Part shown: positions 45,352 through 53,682 of the stretch, piece by piece
How the letters are laid out: the number at the start of each line of letters is the position of its first letter
Position numbering within the stretch: position 1 is the stretch's first letter
Translations under genes and position numbers: made by a program
The notes under the pieces: model-generated
What the model saw: only the letters and a program-made list of their open reading frames with translations
Told to the model about the DNA's origin: nothing
The model's database searches: none
Assembly: GCA_919901855.1 (NCBI GenBank)
Contig: CAKKQC010000007.1
Coordinates: 1-64,000 of the forward strand
DNA from: a bacterium
Lineage (GTDB): Bacteria; Oederibacteriota; CAKKQC01
Length of the DNA: 64,000 nt
Direction of reading: 5' to 3'

Positions 45352-46392
45352 CTACCGGATGCGGACCGGGGCGTTACACTCCGCGCTGGCGTAGATCGCG
45401 TCCAGGATCTCCATCACCGTGGCGCCCTGCTCGCCGGTGGCGATGTGCGGCTGGCCCGTCGCCAGGCACTCGATGAAGTGGCCCATGGCGCCGCCGGGGA
45501 CGGCCTTCGCGGCCTTCGGTTTCACGGTCTCGACGCGGCCCTTGCGCTCGAGGTACAGCTCGCCCTCGAACTCGTAGGTGCCGTGCAGGTTGCGCTGGAC
45601 CAGTCCGCCCTTCGTACCCAGCAGGCGGGTCTCCATCAGCTCGGCTTCCGGCAGGTTCGCGGCCCAGGACGCCTCGATTTCGAGCATCGCCCCGTTCGTG
45701 AACTTGACCAGCCCCACGGCCAGGTCCTCGACGTCGAACCTCTTGCCGGTCCGCTTCGCGATCGGCCTCGCGATATGGTCGTACGTGCTGCCCATCACCC
45801 ACGCCGGCCGGGGATAGCCCATGAGCCAGAGCGCGAGGTCGAGCCGGTGGACGCCGAGGTCGATCAGCGGTCCGCCGCCAGACAGCGCCTTGATTCCGAA
45901 CCATCCGCCGAACCCCGGCATGCCGCGGCTCCGGTGCCAGACGGACCGGGCGAAGTAGACGTCGCCGAGCACGCCGGTGTCCACGTGGCGCTTCAGCGAC
46001 TGCGCGGCCTCGGTGAACCGGTATGAGAAGTTGATCATGATCCGGCGCCGGGCCTTCTTCGCCGCCGCCAGCATCTCGCGGGCCTCGCGGGCGTTCATGG
46101 CCATCGGCTTCTCGCAGAGGACATGGGCGCCGGCCTTGAGCGCGGCGATCGTCAGCGGCTTGTGGAACTTGTTGGGGGTGGCGATGGAGACGACGTCGAG
46201 CCGTTCGCGCGCCAGCATGGTCTCGGCCGATGTGTACCGGACGGGAACGTGGAACCGGTTCCCGATCTCCTCGAGCCGGTTGGGATCCGTGTCCGCGATG
46301 GCGACGACCTGCGCCCTGGGATGCGCCTGATACCCCTGGATGTGATGCCTGCCCATGCCCAGCCCGATGACGCCGACGCGGAACTGTTTCAT
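45352..46392 (-). CDS. Gfo/Idh/MocA-family oxidoreductase
   Basis: A 346-residue NAD(P)-dependent sugar or inositol dehydrogenase. The cofactor fold is VGVIGLGMGRHHIQGYQ with VVAIADTDP; the EKP motif is CEKPMAMNAREA; the substrate domain has YRFTEAAQSLKRHV and LIDLGVHRLDLALWLMG, whose D-x-x-x-H is catalytic in relatives. AAGGAGG precedes ATG 46392. It is probably used on a modified sugar released by the hydrolases; the exact sugar is not readable. Confidence 0.88.
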   Translation of the reverse strand: MKQFRVGVIGLGMGRHHIQGYQAHPRAQVVAIADTDPNRLEEIGNRFHVPVRYTSAETMLARERLDVVSIATPNKFHKPLTIAALKAGAHVLCEKPMAMNAREAREMLAAAKKARRRIMINFSYRFTEAAQSLKRHVDTGVLGDVYFARSVWHRSRGMPGFGGWFGIKALSGGGPLIDLGVHRLDLALWLMGYPRPAWVMGSTYDHIARPIAKRTGKRFDVEDLAVGLVKFTNGAMLEIEASWAANLPEAELMETRLLGTKGGLVQRNLHGTYEFEGELYLERKGRVETVKPKAAKAVPGGAMGHFIECLATGQPHIATGEQGATVMEILDAIYASAECNAPVRIR

Positions 46393-46426
46393 GTGCGGGA
46401 AGCCTCCTTGACCGTGTGGTGCCGAG

Positions 46427-46432
46427 TATCAT
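46427..46432 (+). promoter_or_regulatory. -10 box of a leaderless promoter
   Basis: TATCAT, 8 nt before ATG 46441. TTGACC lies at 46408-46413, rather close for a -35. Confidence 0.45.
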
Positions 46433-46440
46433 ACACGGCG

Positions 46441-48918
46441 ATGGATTCCGGCAAGACCGGTCGCAATCTGGGCCTCCTCTTTGCCGCCTCCGGGCTGACC
46501 GCGCTCGTCTATCAGCTCGTGTGGACGCGATGGGCCGGGCTGATCCTGGGGCATTTCGCGCCGGCCGCCGCGGTCGTGATCGCGACGTGGATGGGCGGGA
46601 TGGCGGCGGGCAACTGGATGTTCGGGCGCACGGCGGCCGGGCTCTCCGCCGCCGGGGCGCTGCGGCTCTATGCGATCCTCGAGGGCGCGCTGGCCGCGGC
46701 GGCCGCCGTCTCGCCCTGGATCTTCCGGGGGGCCGGAGCGCTCTACCCGGCGCTCGCGGGGGGGTGGCCGGCCCGCGCGGCCTGGTGCGCGGTCCTCGTC
46801 TTCCCGCCGACGGTACTCATGGGCGGGACCCTCCCCGCCATGGTGCAGGCCGCGGGCGCGTCCGGTCCCGCGTCGCTTGCCCGGCTCTACGCGCTCAACA
46901 CCGCCGGGGCGGCGGCGGGCGTGCTGCTGGCCGCGTTCGCGCTGATGCCCGTGGTCGGAATCCGGACGACACTGTGGCTGGCGTGCCTGCTGAACGCGGC
47001 CGTGGCCTGGTGCGCCTGGCGGCTGGCGGCTCGTGCCGGTGGGGCGGCGGCGCCCGGGTCCGGCCGGGATGAGGCCCGGCCGGCGGGAGTCCGCGGGCCG
47101 TACATGCTCGCCGCCTGCTCGGGCTTTCTCGCGCTCGGGTTCGAGGTGGCGCTCACGCGGCTCGTCACGCTCACGATCACGCTGACTTCCGTGTACGGGT
47201 TCGCCGTCGTCCTCGCCGCGTTCCTGCTGGGGCTGGCCGGGGGGGCCTGGCTGGTCCGGGTGCGTCCGCCGAAGCCGGCGGAAACCCCGGTCGCGTTCGC
47301 GGCCGCGCTGGCGGTCGCGTGGGGATGGGCGCTCGCGGCGTCGTGCTGGGACCTGCTGCCGCGCCTGCTCCTTGGGACATGGGAGGCGCACGGCGGGTTC
47401 GGGTCGCGCATGGTCTTGGACGCCGGCGTCACCCTCCTCGTGCTCCTGCCCCTGCCCGCCGCGTTCGGATACGCCCTGCCCGCGCTCGCGGCCGCCCCGG
47501 GGTTCGCGGGCGTGGCCGCCGTCGGCGCCCTGTTCGCGGCGAACACGGCCGGGGCGATCGGGGGAGCGCTCGTCGTGGGTTTCCTCGCGCTTCCGGGGAT
47601 TGGCCTCGCGCGGACGATCCAGGCGCTGGGCGTCCTTTCGCTCCTGGTCGCCGGTGCCGCGGTGTGGGCGGCCCGGCCGCGCGCGCGGACGTGGGTGCCG
47701 TTCGCCCTCGCCGGGCTACTGGCGCTCAACGGGGTCGTCCCCGAACCGGATCCCGTCACGATGGACGCCGGGCTCGCCCTGCGTCCCCGCCGGGACATCC
47801 TCGAGGAGGCGAAGGCCGGCCGGGCGGCCGTAGTTTACCAGCGGGACGGGTTCTCGGGCCGGGTGAGCGTTCTCACGGATGGACCGGGCTCCCTGGTCTT
47901 CTCGATCGACGGCGCGCCGAACGCATCGACCTCGCCCGAGGACATGCTGACGCAGATGGCGCTCGCGTACCTCCCCGCGGTCACCGTGGACGCGCCGCGC
48001 CGGGCCCTCGTCATCGGGCTGGGGGCGGGCATTACGGCCGGCAGCCTGTCGCTGTATCCGGGCGTCGGCGAGGTCCAGGTCGCCGAGATCGAGCCGGTGC
48101 AGGCCGGGGTGGCGGCCCTGTTCCGCGGGTTCAACCACGCCGTCCTGGAGCGCCCGAACGTCCGGGTCCGGTTCGACGACGCGCGGCACCTGCTCCTCAC
48201 GGAACGGGGGACCTTCGACGTCATCAGCAGCGATCCGGCGGACCTGTTCGTCGGCGGAATGGTCAACCTCTACACGCTCGAGTTCTACCGGCTCGTCCGG
48301 GCTCGGCTGGCGCCCGGCGGCGCTTTCGTCCAGTGGATCCACGCCTACCACCTGGACGGTGACGATCTGCGCGGGGCCCTGCGGACGGCGCTCGAGGTCT
48401 TCCCGCACGCGGGGCTTTGGGTGGAGCCGCACGGCGACCTGTTCCTGCTCGCGACCGACGGGCCGCTGCGGCTGGACCTCGAGGCCTGGGACCGCCGGCT
48501 CCGCGATCCGGCGGTCGCGGCCGACCTGGCGCGGGTGGGCGTCATCCCGGGGTCGAACCTCGCCGGCTACTTCCTCTGGGGCTCCGCCGACCTGGCCCGG
48601 TACGCGCGGGGGGGAAGGCTCTGCACTGACGCCGACCCGTTCCTCGAGTTCACGGCGCCGCGGCGGCCCTTCGCCCGCCGGGAGCAGAACCGGCTGGGAC
48701 GGGAGGTCGCGTGCTACGAGCCGCTCGATCCGGCGCCGCTCGTCCGGGAGACCGTGGCCGCCCGGGCCCGCCTCGCGCGGCTCGCGCTCAGCCATGGGTT
48801 CGTCGCCCGGGCGCGCGCCGAGTGCCGGCGGGCGCTCGAGCTGGCCCCGGGCCGCCGGGACCTCGTGGCGCAGATGGCGGCGATCGAGGCGGCGGCGCGC
48901 TCGTTCGGCGGTAACTAG
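46441..48918 (+). CDS. Membrane-anchored spermidine-synthase-like fusion protein
   Basis: An 825-residue protein. The first ~440 residues hold about a dozen hydrophobic segments (LLFAASGLTALVYQLVWTRW, VVIATWMGGMAAGNWMFG and so on) of the MFS-like membrane part seen in fused spermine/spermidine synthases. The C-terminal ~350 residues are a Rossmann aminopropyltransferase-like domain: DGFSGRVSVLTD, ALVIGLGAGITAGSLSLYP, FDVISSDPADLFVGGMVNLYTLEFYRLVRARLAPGG. Whether it makes polyamines is uncertain, since many such fusions lack demonstrated activity. The last residues form a helical, repeat-like tail. Located in the inner membrane. Confidence 0.82.
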   Translation: MDSGKTGRNLGLLFAASGLTALVYQLVWTRWAGLILGHFAPAAAVVIATWMGGMAAGNWMFGRTAAGLSAAGALRLYAILEGALAAAAAVSPWIFRGAGALYPALAGGWPARAAWCAVLVFPPTVLMGGTLPAMVQAAGASGPASLARLYALNTAGAAAGVLLAAFALMPVVGIRTTLWLACLLNAAVAWCAWRLAARAGGAAAPGSGRDEARPAGVRGPYMLAACSGFLALGFEVALTRLVTLTITLTSVYGFAVVLAAFLLGLAGGAWLVRVRPPKPAETPVAFAAALAVAWGWALAASCWDLLPRLLLGTWEAHGGFGSRMVLDAGVTLLVLLPLPAAFGYALPALAAAPGFAGVAAVGALFAANTAGAIGGALVVGFLALPGIGLARTIQALGVLSLLVAGAAVWAARPRARTWVPFALAGLLALNGVVPEPDPVTMDAGLALRPRRDILEEAKAGRAAVVYQRDGFSGRVSVLTDGPGSLVFSIDGAPNASTSPEDMLTQMALAYLPAVTVDAPRRALVIGLGAGITAGSLSLYPGVGEVQVAEIEPVQAGVAALFRGFNHAVLERPNVRVRFDDARHLLLTERGTFDVISSDPADLFVGGMVNLYTLEFYRLVRARLAPGGAFVQWIHAYHLDGDDLRGALRTALEVFPHAGLWVEPHGDLFLLATDGPLRLDLEAWDRRLRDPAVAADLARVGVIPGSNLAGYFLWGSADLARYARGGRLCTDADPFLEFTAPRRPFARREQNRLGREVACYEPLDPAPLVRETVAARARLARLALSHGFVARARAECRRALELAPGRRDLVAQMAAIEAAARSFGGN

Positions 48919-48946
48919 AGGGGCCGCCCGGCGGGCGGCTCCGGGG

Positions 48947-51196
48947 TCAGGGCAGGGTTCGGGATTCCGTCGCGGGAGTGTCGAGCGCCTCGCGGAGCAG
49001 GGCGATCGCGTCGAGCCCGGGGCCGAGGCGGACGCAGATCGCCGTGAATCCCGGCCGCCGGCCCGCGGCCAGCACGTGCGCCTCGCCGAGCGCCTTGACC
49101 GCCGCGTGCAGGGCCGCGGGACGCAGGGGCGTCAGCGCCGTGATCGGGGTCCCCCCCGGCCAGCCGCCGTACACGGCCGCGGTGCTGGCGTAGACGAACC
49201 GGCGGACGCCGGCCTGGCGGGCCGCCTCCAGCGCATGCCAGACGCCGGGGATGTCGTCGGCGAGGTACGCGTCGAAGCCCGCGTCCTCGGGCGCGCCGGC
49301 GAGATGGACGACGGCGTCGCAGCCGGCCGCCGCGCGGTCGAGGGCGGCGGAGTCGCCGGCGGGGGCCTCCACGATCTCCCAAAGCCCGGCGGCGCCCTCG
49401 ATGAACGCGCGGCCGAGGGGGGTCGTGCCGCCCGTCACGAGCACCCGGCGGATCGGGAGGACGATTCCGGACGGAATAGCCTTCGTCGTCCACTTCGCCT
49501 CGAGTTCCTCGAGCACCTGCACGGCCTCGGTCTCGTGCGACCAGCGGGCCCACTCCTTCGGGGTGGAGCCTTCCTCGGCGTCCGCGAGGTCCGGCCGGGC
49601 CCCCCCCGCCGCGAGGACGCGGATGACGTCGACCTTGCCGCGCCACGCGGCCATGTGCATCGCGGTCTGGCCGTCGGCATCGCAGCCGTTGGGATCGGCG
49701 CCGCGCTCGAGCAGGAGGCGGACCAGCCCCGCGTGGCCCCGCCGGGCCGCGATGTGCAGGGCCGGGTCGCCGCGGCCCACGGGCGAGTCCGTCGGGCTGA
49801 GCGCGCGGGCCCGCGCGGGGTCCTCGTCCAGGAGCCGGCGCGCGAGCGGCTCGTCCCCGAGCGCGGCCGCGAGGAAGATATCCAGCGGACCGAGGCGCTC
49901 GGCCAGGGCGCGGGCGGCGACGGGACGGTCGATGAGCCACGAGAGCACCGGACGCTGGCGCCAGGGGTCCTTCGCCCGGGGGTCGGCGCCGTGGTCGAGG
50001 AGGAGGGCAACGGCCCCGGCGGAGGCGGCGAAGTGCAGGGCCGTGAACCCGGCCGTGTCCGTGGCCTTCGCCAGCGCGGGGTCCCGGTCGAGCAGGGCCT
50101 TCAGCGCGGCGTCGTCGCCGACTCCGGCGGCGGCGAAGACATCGAGCTCGCCGCCGCGCTCGAGCAGGCGGCGGGCGAGGTCCGCGTGGTCGTTGAACGC
50201 CGCGGCGTGGACCGGCGTGCGTCCGGTCCGGCCGCCGCGGACCCGGGGATCCGCGCCCGCGTCGAGCAGGAGGTCGGCAACCTCCCTCCGTCCGCGCATG
50301 GCCGCGTAGTGGAGGGGCGTCATGTCGCGCCCCTCCCATCCCCGCAGCCCCCCGCGGGCGTTCACGAGCCCGGGATCTCCGGCCAGCATGTCCCTGACGG
50401 TCTCGAGGTCGCCCGCTTCGCAGGCCTTGAGCATCGTTCGCGTGCGCTTGACGGTCTCGTCCGCGTCCCGCCGCCGGTAGACGACGTTCGCGTCCTCCTG
50501 CGGCGTGTAGCCGAGGTGGCGCGTGAGCGGCTCGAGGTCCTTGATCTTCGCGGCGTTCAAGCTGTAGGCCGGTACGACGGCGTAGGGAAGGGCGGGCGCG
50601 TCGATCGCGTGCCGGATGGTCTCGCAGCAGTCGCGACCCGTGAGCGTGATCGGGTCGAACGTGCCTTCGTGGTCCTGCATCCACTCGCCGCGCTGGGGGG
50701 TGACGACGCCGCCGAACCTCAAGCAGATCACGGAGAGTCCGCGGTCGCGGGAGTAGAGGAACCCCAGGTGCTCGGCGAAGACCTTGCTCGCCCCGTAGTT
50801 GTTGGTCGGCCGCGCGGGCATTTCCACGCTGACCTTCGTCCCCTCGGGCCAGCCGAACTCGGTCTGGACGGTCGAGGCGAGCACGACCCGCTTCACGCCC
50901 GCGCGGACGGCGGCCTCCAGCGCGTTATGGACGCCCACGATGTTGTTCGGGATGATGTGGCCCGCGTAGTCCCGGTGGGCGTTCGGGCGGGCGCCGAGAT
51001 GGAGGATGGCGTCGCAGCCGCGCGCGGCGCTCGTGAGGGCCTCCAGGTCGGTGAGGTCGCCGACCACGGCGCCCTCTACGTGCGGCGTCGGCTTCCGGTC
51101 GAACCCGGCGAAGTCGTAGCGGTCCTTCGCCCAGTCGATGAACATCTGGCCGATGGCGCCGGCGGAGCCGGTGACGAGGACGCGCGTCCGGGCCAT
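48947..51196 (-). CDS. Epimerase-ankyrin-epimerase triple-domain protein
   Basis: A 749-residue protein, ATG 51196, 5 nt after the GH26 gene. Residues 1-245 are an NAD-dependent epimerase/uronate-dehydrogenase-like SDR: TGSAGAIG (9-16), LHLGARPNAHRDY, STVQTEFGWPEGT, catalytic Y134-x3-K138 (YGASK). Residues ~253-562 are ankyrin repeats (DMTPLHYAAMRGRREVADLLL, TAGFTALHFAAS, TAMHMAAWRGKVDVIRVLAA). Residues ~583-749 are a second epimerase fold: VTGGTTPLG (587-595), STAAVYGGWPGGT. There the tyrosine position is histidine (H697-x3-K701), so this half is probably inactive. The two SDR halves are homologous. Confidence 0.82.
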   Translation of the reverse strand: MARTRVLVTGSAGAIGQMFIDWAKDRYDFAGFDRKPTPHVEGAVVGDLTDLEALTSAARGCDAILHLGARPNAHRDYAGHIIPNNIVGVHNALEAAVRAGVKRVVLASTVQTEFGWPEGTKVSVEMPARPTNNYGASKVFAEHLGFLYSRDRGLSVICLRFGGVVTPQRGEWMQDHEGTFDPITLTGRDCCETIRHAIDAPALPYAVVPAYSLNAAKIKDLEPLTRHLGYTPQEDANVVYRRRDADETVKRTRTMLKACEAGDLETVRDMLAGDPGLVNARGGLRGWEGRDMTPLHYAAMRGRREVADLLLDAGADPRVRGGRTGRTPVHAAAFNDHADLARRLLERGGELDVFAAAGVGDDAALKALLDRDPALAKATDTAGFTALHFAASAGAVALLLDHGADPRAKDPWRQRPVLSWLIDRPVAARALAERLGPLDIFLAAALGDEPLARRLLDEDPARARALSPTDSPVGRGDPALHIAARRGHAGLVRLLLERGADPNGCDADGQTAMHMAAWRGKVDVIRVLAAGGARPDLADAEEGSTPKEWARWSHETEAVQVLEELEAKWTTKAIPSGIVLPIRRVLVTGGTTPLGRAFIEGAAGLWEIVEAPAGDSAALDRAAAGCDAVVHLAGAPEDAGFDAYLADDIPGVWHALEAARQAGVRRFVYASTAAVYGGWPGGTPITALTPLRPAALHAAVKALGEAHVLAAGRRPGFTAICVRLGPGLDAIALLREALDTPATESRTLP

Positions 51197-51201
51197 CGGC
51201 G

Positions 51202-52281
51202 TCAGGGCGCCGTGTACAGGCGGCGGGCTTCCTGGCTGTGGATGAACCGGGGGTCCGCGATCGTGCGGGCGTAGTATTCCTTGAGGCTGGCCCAGCGGTC
51301 GAACCGGACGTCCGGCAGTCCGCCGGGGATCTGCGAGAACTTGAGGTTCCACCGGCTCCAGTCCACGACGATGATGCTGAGCCCCTTGATCTGGGGATGG
51401 GCGGCCGTCAGCTTGAACAGCGCGTCGTACCAGCTCCGGGCCTCCTCGAGCGACTCCGGCCCCCGGACCGGGGCGGCCGTGTCCCCGTGGAACCACGGTG
51501 AGCACTCGGCGATGAGGGCGGGCTTGCGGCGAATCGCGGCGTCGTTCAGGAAGTCCATCGTCCGGGTGGCGGTCATGTGCTCCGTGAAGAAGAGGCTGAG
51601 GCCCCACCAGTCCACGTATTCGTCGCCGGGATCCCAGTCGTGGTAGTCGCGGTCGGCGAACCCCGCCGGCTCCGCGTGCCAGACCGTCGCAATGAGCCCT
51701 GGCGCGACCTCGCGCGCGAGCGTCGCGACCCGGCGGAAGGCCTGGACGTAGAGCTTCGGGTCGTACGGCGCCTCGTGCTGGTTGAACTCGTGTCCGATCC
51801 GAAGGAGGACGGGCCGGCCGGCCGCCTTCAACCCCTCGAAGAGCCGCCGCAGTTGGGCGTCCGCCTCCCCCGACGCGACCTGTCCCTGCAGGGGTTGGTC
51901 GAGGAAGTAGAGCCCGATCTGGGCGATGAAGAACGGACGTTCCTTCACGAAGGCCGCGTACTTCGGCAGGAATGCGGACACCTGGTTCTCGAGCGGCGCG
52001 AGATAGAAGGAGATGAGCGCCGGCTGGTTCGGCATGACCGCCGAGATGTAGGTGTCGAGGTCGGTGAGATCGTTCACCGCCGCGGGGTCGTCCTGGTTCC
52101 ACCAGCTCGAGAGCTGGCCCCACCCGTGCAGGACCCGCCCGAATGGCGGCTCGAGGAGGGGCGGGCGATAGGGCCCGGACCGGCCGGTCAAGGGGCCTTC
52201 CGCGCATCCGGCCAGGGTCACCGCGAGGACGAATGCGGGCCACCAGCAGGCGGACCGCGTCGGGGCCGGGATTGTGCGCAT
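51202..52281 (-). CDS. GH26-like endo-beta-mannanase lipoprotein
   Basis: A 359-residue exported lipoprotein. The N-terminal hydrophobic stretch ends in a lipobox LAGC with C26 as the lipidated residue. The barrel has PVLLRIGHEFNQHE with acid/base E165 and PALIAECSPWFHG with nucleophile E259, matching GH26 (mannanase or related). WWGLSLF and IIVVDWSRWN complete the site. It would cut beta-mannan backbones at the cell surface, complementing the GH2 beta-mannosidase. TAGAAT lies 6 nt before ATG 52281. The epimerase-ankyrin gene follows in the same operon. Confidence 0.78.
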   Translation of the reverse strand: MRTIPAPTRSACWWPAFVLAVTLAGCAEGPLTGRSGPYRPPLLEPPFGRVLHGWGQLSSWWNQDDPAAVNDLTDLDTYISAVMPNQPALISFYLAPLENQVSAFLPKYAAFVKERPFFIAQIGLYFLDQPLQGQVASGEADAQLRRLFEGLKAAGRPVLLRIGHEFNQHEAPYDPKLYVQAFRRVATLAREVAPGLIATVWHAEPAGFADRDYHDWDPGDEYVDWWGLSLFFTEHMTATRTMDFLNDAAIRRKPALIAECSPWFHGDTAAPVRGPESLEEARSWYDALFKLTAAHPQIKGLSIIVVDWSRWNLKFSQIPGGLPDVRFDRWASLKEYYARTIADPRFIHSQEARRLYTAP

Positions 52282-52287
52282 TGAAAG

Positions 52288-52293
52288 ATTCTA
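52288..52293 (-). promoter_or_regulatory. -10 box of the GH26 operon
   Basis: TAGAAT on the minus strand, 6 nt before ATG 52281; leaderless. It lies about 30 bp from the divergent -10 box at 52324. Confidence 0.5.
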
Positions 52294-52323
52294 CTCAGTC
52301 GCCGCCTGCCTTGCCTCCCGTGC

Positions 52324-52329
52324 TACTAT
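52324..52329 (+). promoter_or_regulatory. -10 box of a leaderless promoter
   Basis: TACTAT, 9 nt before ATG 52339. No ribosome-binding site is seen. Confidence 0.45.
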
Positions 52330-52338
52330 GCGGAAACC

Positions 52339-53088
52339 ATGCCAAACATACAGATCGGACTTCAGCTCTATACCGTCAGGGATCTACTTCAGAAGGACTA
52401 TGCCGGAACGATCCGCCAGGTGGCCAGGATCGGCTACGCCGGCGTCGAGGGCGGCTCCGGGCCGATGAGCCGTGAGGAGTTCGACAAACTCCTGAAGGAG
52501 CTCCACCTCCAGAACCCGTCCTCCGGCGGCGGAGTCGACGCGATCGAGAAGCAGGGCGACGCCCTGCTCAAGCCGCTGGCCGCGGCGGGGATCAAGTTCT
52601 TCATGGTCTCCTCCAAGCAGGAAAGCGCGGAGGCGTACAAGGCGTTCGCGAAGCGGCTGAACGGCGCGGGGAAGGCCTGCCAGGCCCATGGGATCACGTT
52701 CCAGTACCACAACCACGCGGCCGAGTTCATGGACTTCGGGGGCAAGACCGGGTACGACGTCCTGATCGAGGAGACCGACCCCAAGCTGGTCTGGTTCCAG
52801 GTCGACGTGGGGTGGGTGAGCTGGGCCGGCAAGAACGGTCCCGAGCTCCTGCGCCGGCTCAAGGGCCGGATCCGGACGATCCACGTCAAGGATCACACGC
52901 CCGCGCCCGAGCCCGACCGGAAGTTCACGGAGGTCGGCACCGGCGCGATGCCCCTGGCCGAGGTCGTCGTGGCGGCGAAGGAGATCGGGGTCGAGTGGGC
53001 CTTCGTCGAGCAGGACTGGTGCGCGCGCCCCTCGATCGAGGCCGCCGAGATCAGCTTCAACAACCTGAAGAAGGCGCTGGGCGGCTGA
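52339..53088 (+). CDS. Sugar phosphate isomerase/epimerase (xylose-isomerase-like TIM barrel)
   Basis: A 249-residue AP-endonuclease-2-type TIM barrel. It starts MPNIQIGLQLYTVRDLLQKD, the family's usual opening. Metal-binding segments are FQYHNHAAEFMDF, WFQVDVGWVSWAG and IRTIHVKDHTP, and VEWAFVEQDWC ends the barrel. Related proteins isomerise or epimerise sugars, inosose or 3-keto sugars. Divergent from the GH26 operon over a 57-nt gap, so the two may be used together. Cytosolic. Confidence 0.82.
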   Translation: MPNIQIGLQLYTVRDLLQKDYAGTIRQVARIGYAGVEGGSGPMSREEFDKLLKELHLQNPSSGGGVDAIEKQGDALLKPLAAAGIKFFMVSSKQESAEAYKAFAKRLNGAGKACQAHGITFQYHNHAAEFMDFGGKTGYDVLIEETDPKLVWFQVDVGWVSWAGKNGPELLRRLKGRIRTIHVKDHTPAPEPDRKFTEVGTGAMPLAEVVVAAKEIGVEWAFVEQDWCARPSIEAAEISFNNLKKALGG

Positions 53089-53156
53089 CCGGGAGGGATA
53101 GCTCACATCGCAGGCTTGGCGGCACTGCTGGTTCTCAAGTGGCGGAGAGTCGGTAG

Positions 53157-53441
53157 ATGTGCATCACATTCGAATGGGACGTGCGGAAGGCGGCGGGGAA
53201 CCTTCTCAAGCACGGCGTCGCATTCGAAGAGGCCGCGACCGTGTTCGGCGATCCATTGTCTCTGACGATTCCGGACCCGCGCCACTCGAGTCCCGGCGAA
53301 TCCCGGCATGTGATCATGGGAGAGTCCGGAATGGGCCGACTCCTCGTCGTGGTACATTGGGACCGTGGGGACAGGATCAGGATCATCAGCGCGCGGATCG
53401 CGGCATCGCGGGAACGGAGGCAGTATGAAGCGGGCCGTTGA
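53157..53441 (+). CDS. brnT: BrnT-family toxin
   Basis: A 94-residue DUF497/BrnT ribonuclease-type toxin. Signature residues: FEWDVRKAAGNLLKHGVAFEEAATVFGDP, shown here in two parts (FEWDVRKAAGNLLKHGV; FEEAATVFGDP), then LLVVVHWDRGDRIRIISAR and a final SRERRQYE. The RelE-like fold is conserved in length. It precedes its antitoxin and overlaps it by 17 nt, the normal toxin-first order of brnTA. No clear ribosome site; TAG at 53154 runs directly into ATG 53157. Confidence 0.9.
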   Translation: MCITFEWDVRKAAGNLLKHGVAFEEAATVFGDPLSLTIPDPRHSSPGESRHVIMGESGMGRLLVVVHWDRGDRIRIISARIAASRERRQYEAGR

Positions 53442-53622
53442 CCGGCGAACTGCCCGCGCTTACGATTTCACCGGCGGAGTCCGCGGCAAATACGCGGAGC
53501 GATACCGCCACGGAACCAATCTGGTGCGCCTGGATCCGGATGTCAGGAAGGCTTTTCCCACGGACCAAGCCGTGAACATGGCGCTTCGAGTTCTGGCGTC
53601 CACAGGGCGCAGGAATCCCTAG
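53425..53622 (+). CDS. brnA: BrnA-like antitoxin
   Basis: A 65-residue protein starting at ATG 53425 inside the end of brnT. It reads MKRAVDRRTARAYDF, then GVRGKYAERYRHGTNLVRLDPDVRKAFPT and ends MALRVLASTGRRNP. The NLVRLDPDVRKAFPTDQAVNMALRVL part is the ribbon-helix-helix DNA-binding domain expected for BrnA (strand, then two helices). It should bind BrnT and repress the operon. A hairpin with a long G-run follows the gene. Confidence 0.8.
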   Translation: MKRAVDRRTARAYDFTGGVRGKYAERYRHGTNLVRLDPDVRKAFPTDQAVNMALRVLASTGRRNP

Positions 53623-53640
53623 CGCACATCGAGTCAAGTG

Positions 53641-53676
53641 AGCCGGGGGGGGGGGGTGTGTCCCGCCGCCCCGGCT
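53641..53676 (+). terminator. Terminator-like hairpin containing a run of twelve G
   Basis: AGCCGGGG at 53641 can pair with CCCCGGCT at 53669-53676, and CTGTTTTC follows on the plus strand, fitting a terminator for brnTA. The left arm is part of an uninterrupted run of about 12 G, which could slip in replication or give assembly errors. The convergent repeat-protein gene ends at 53683. Confidence 0.5.
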
Positions 53677-53682
53677 CTGTTT

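Noticed and set aside
51197-52243. N-terminal extension of the epimerase-ankyrin protein through the GH26 gene
   Set aside because: The extension is in a different frame from the real GH26 protein and is low-complexity; ATG 51196 follows the GH26 stop by 5 nt.
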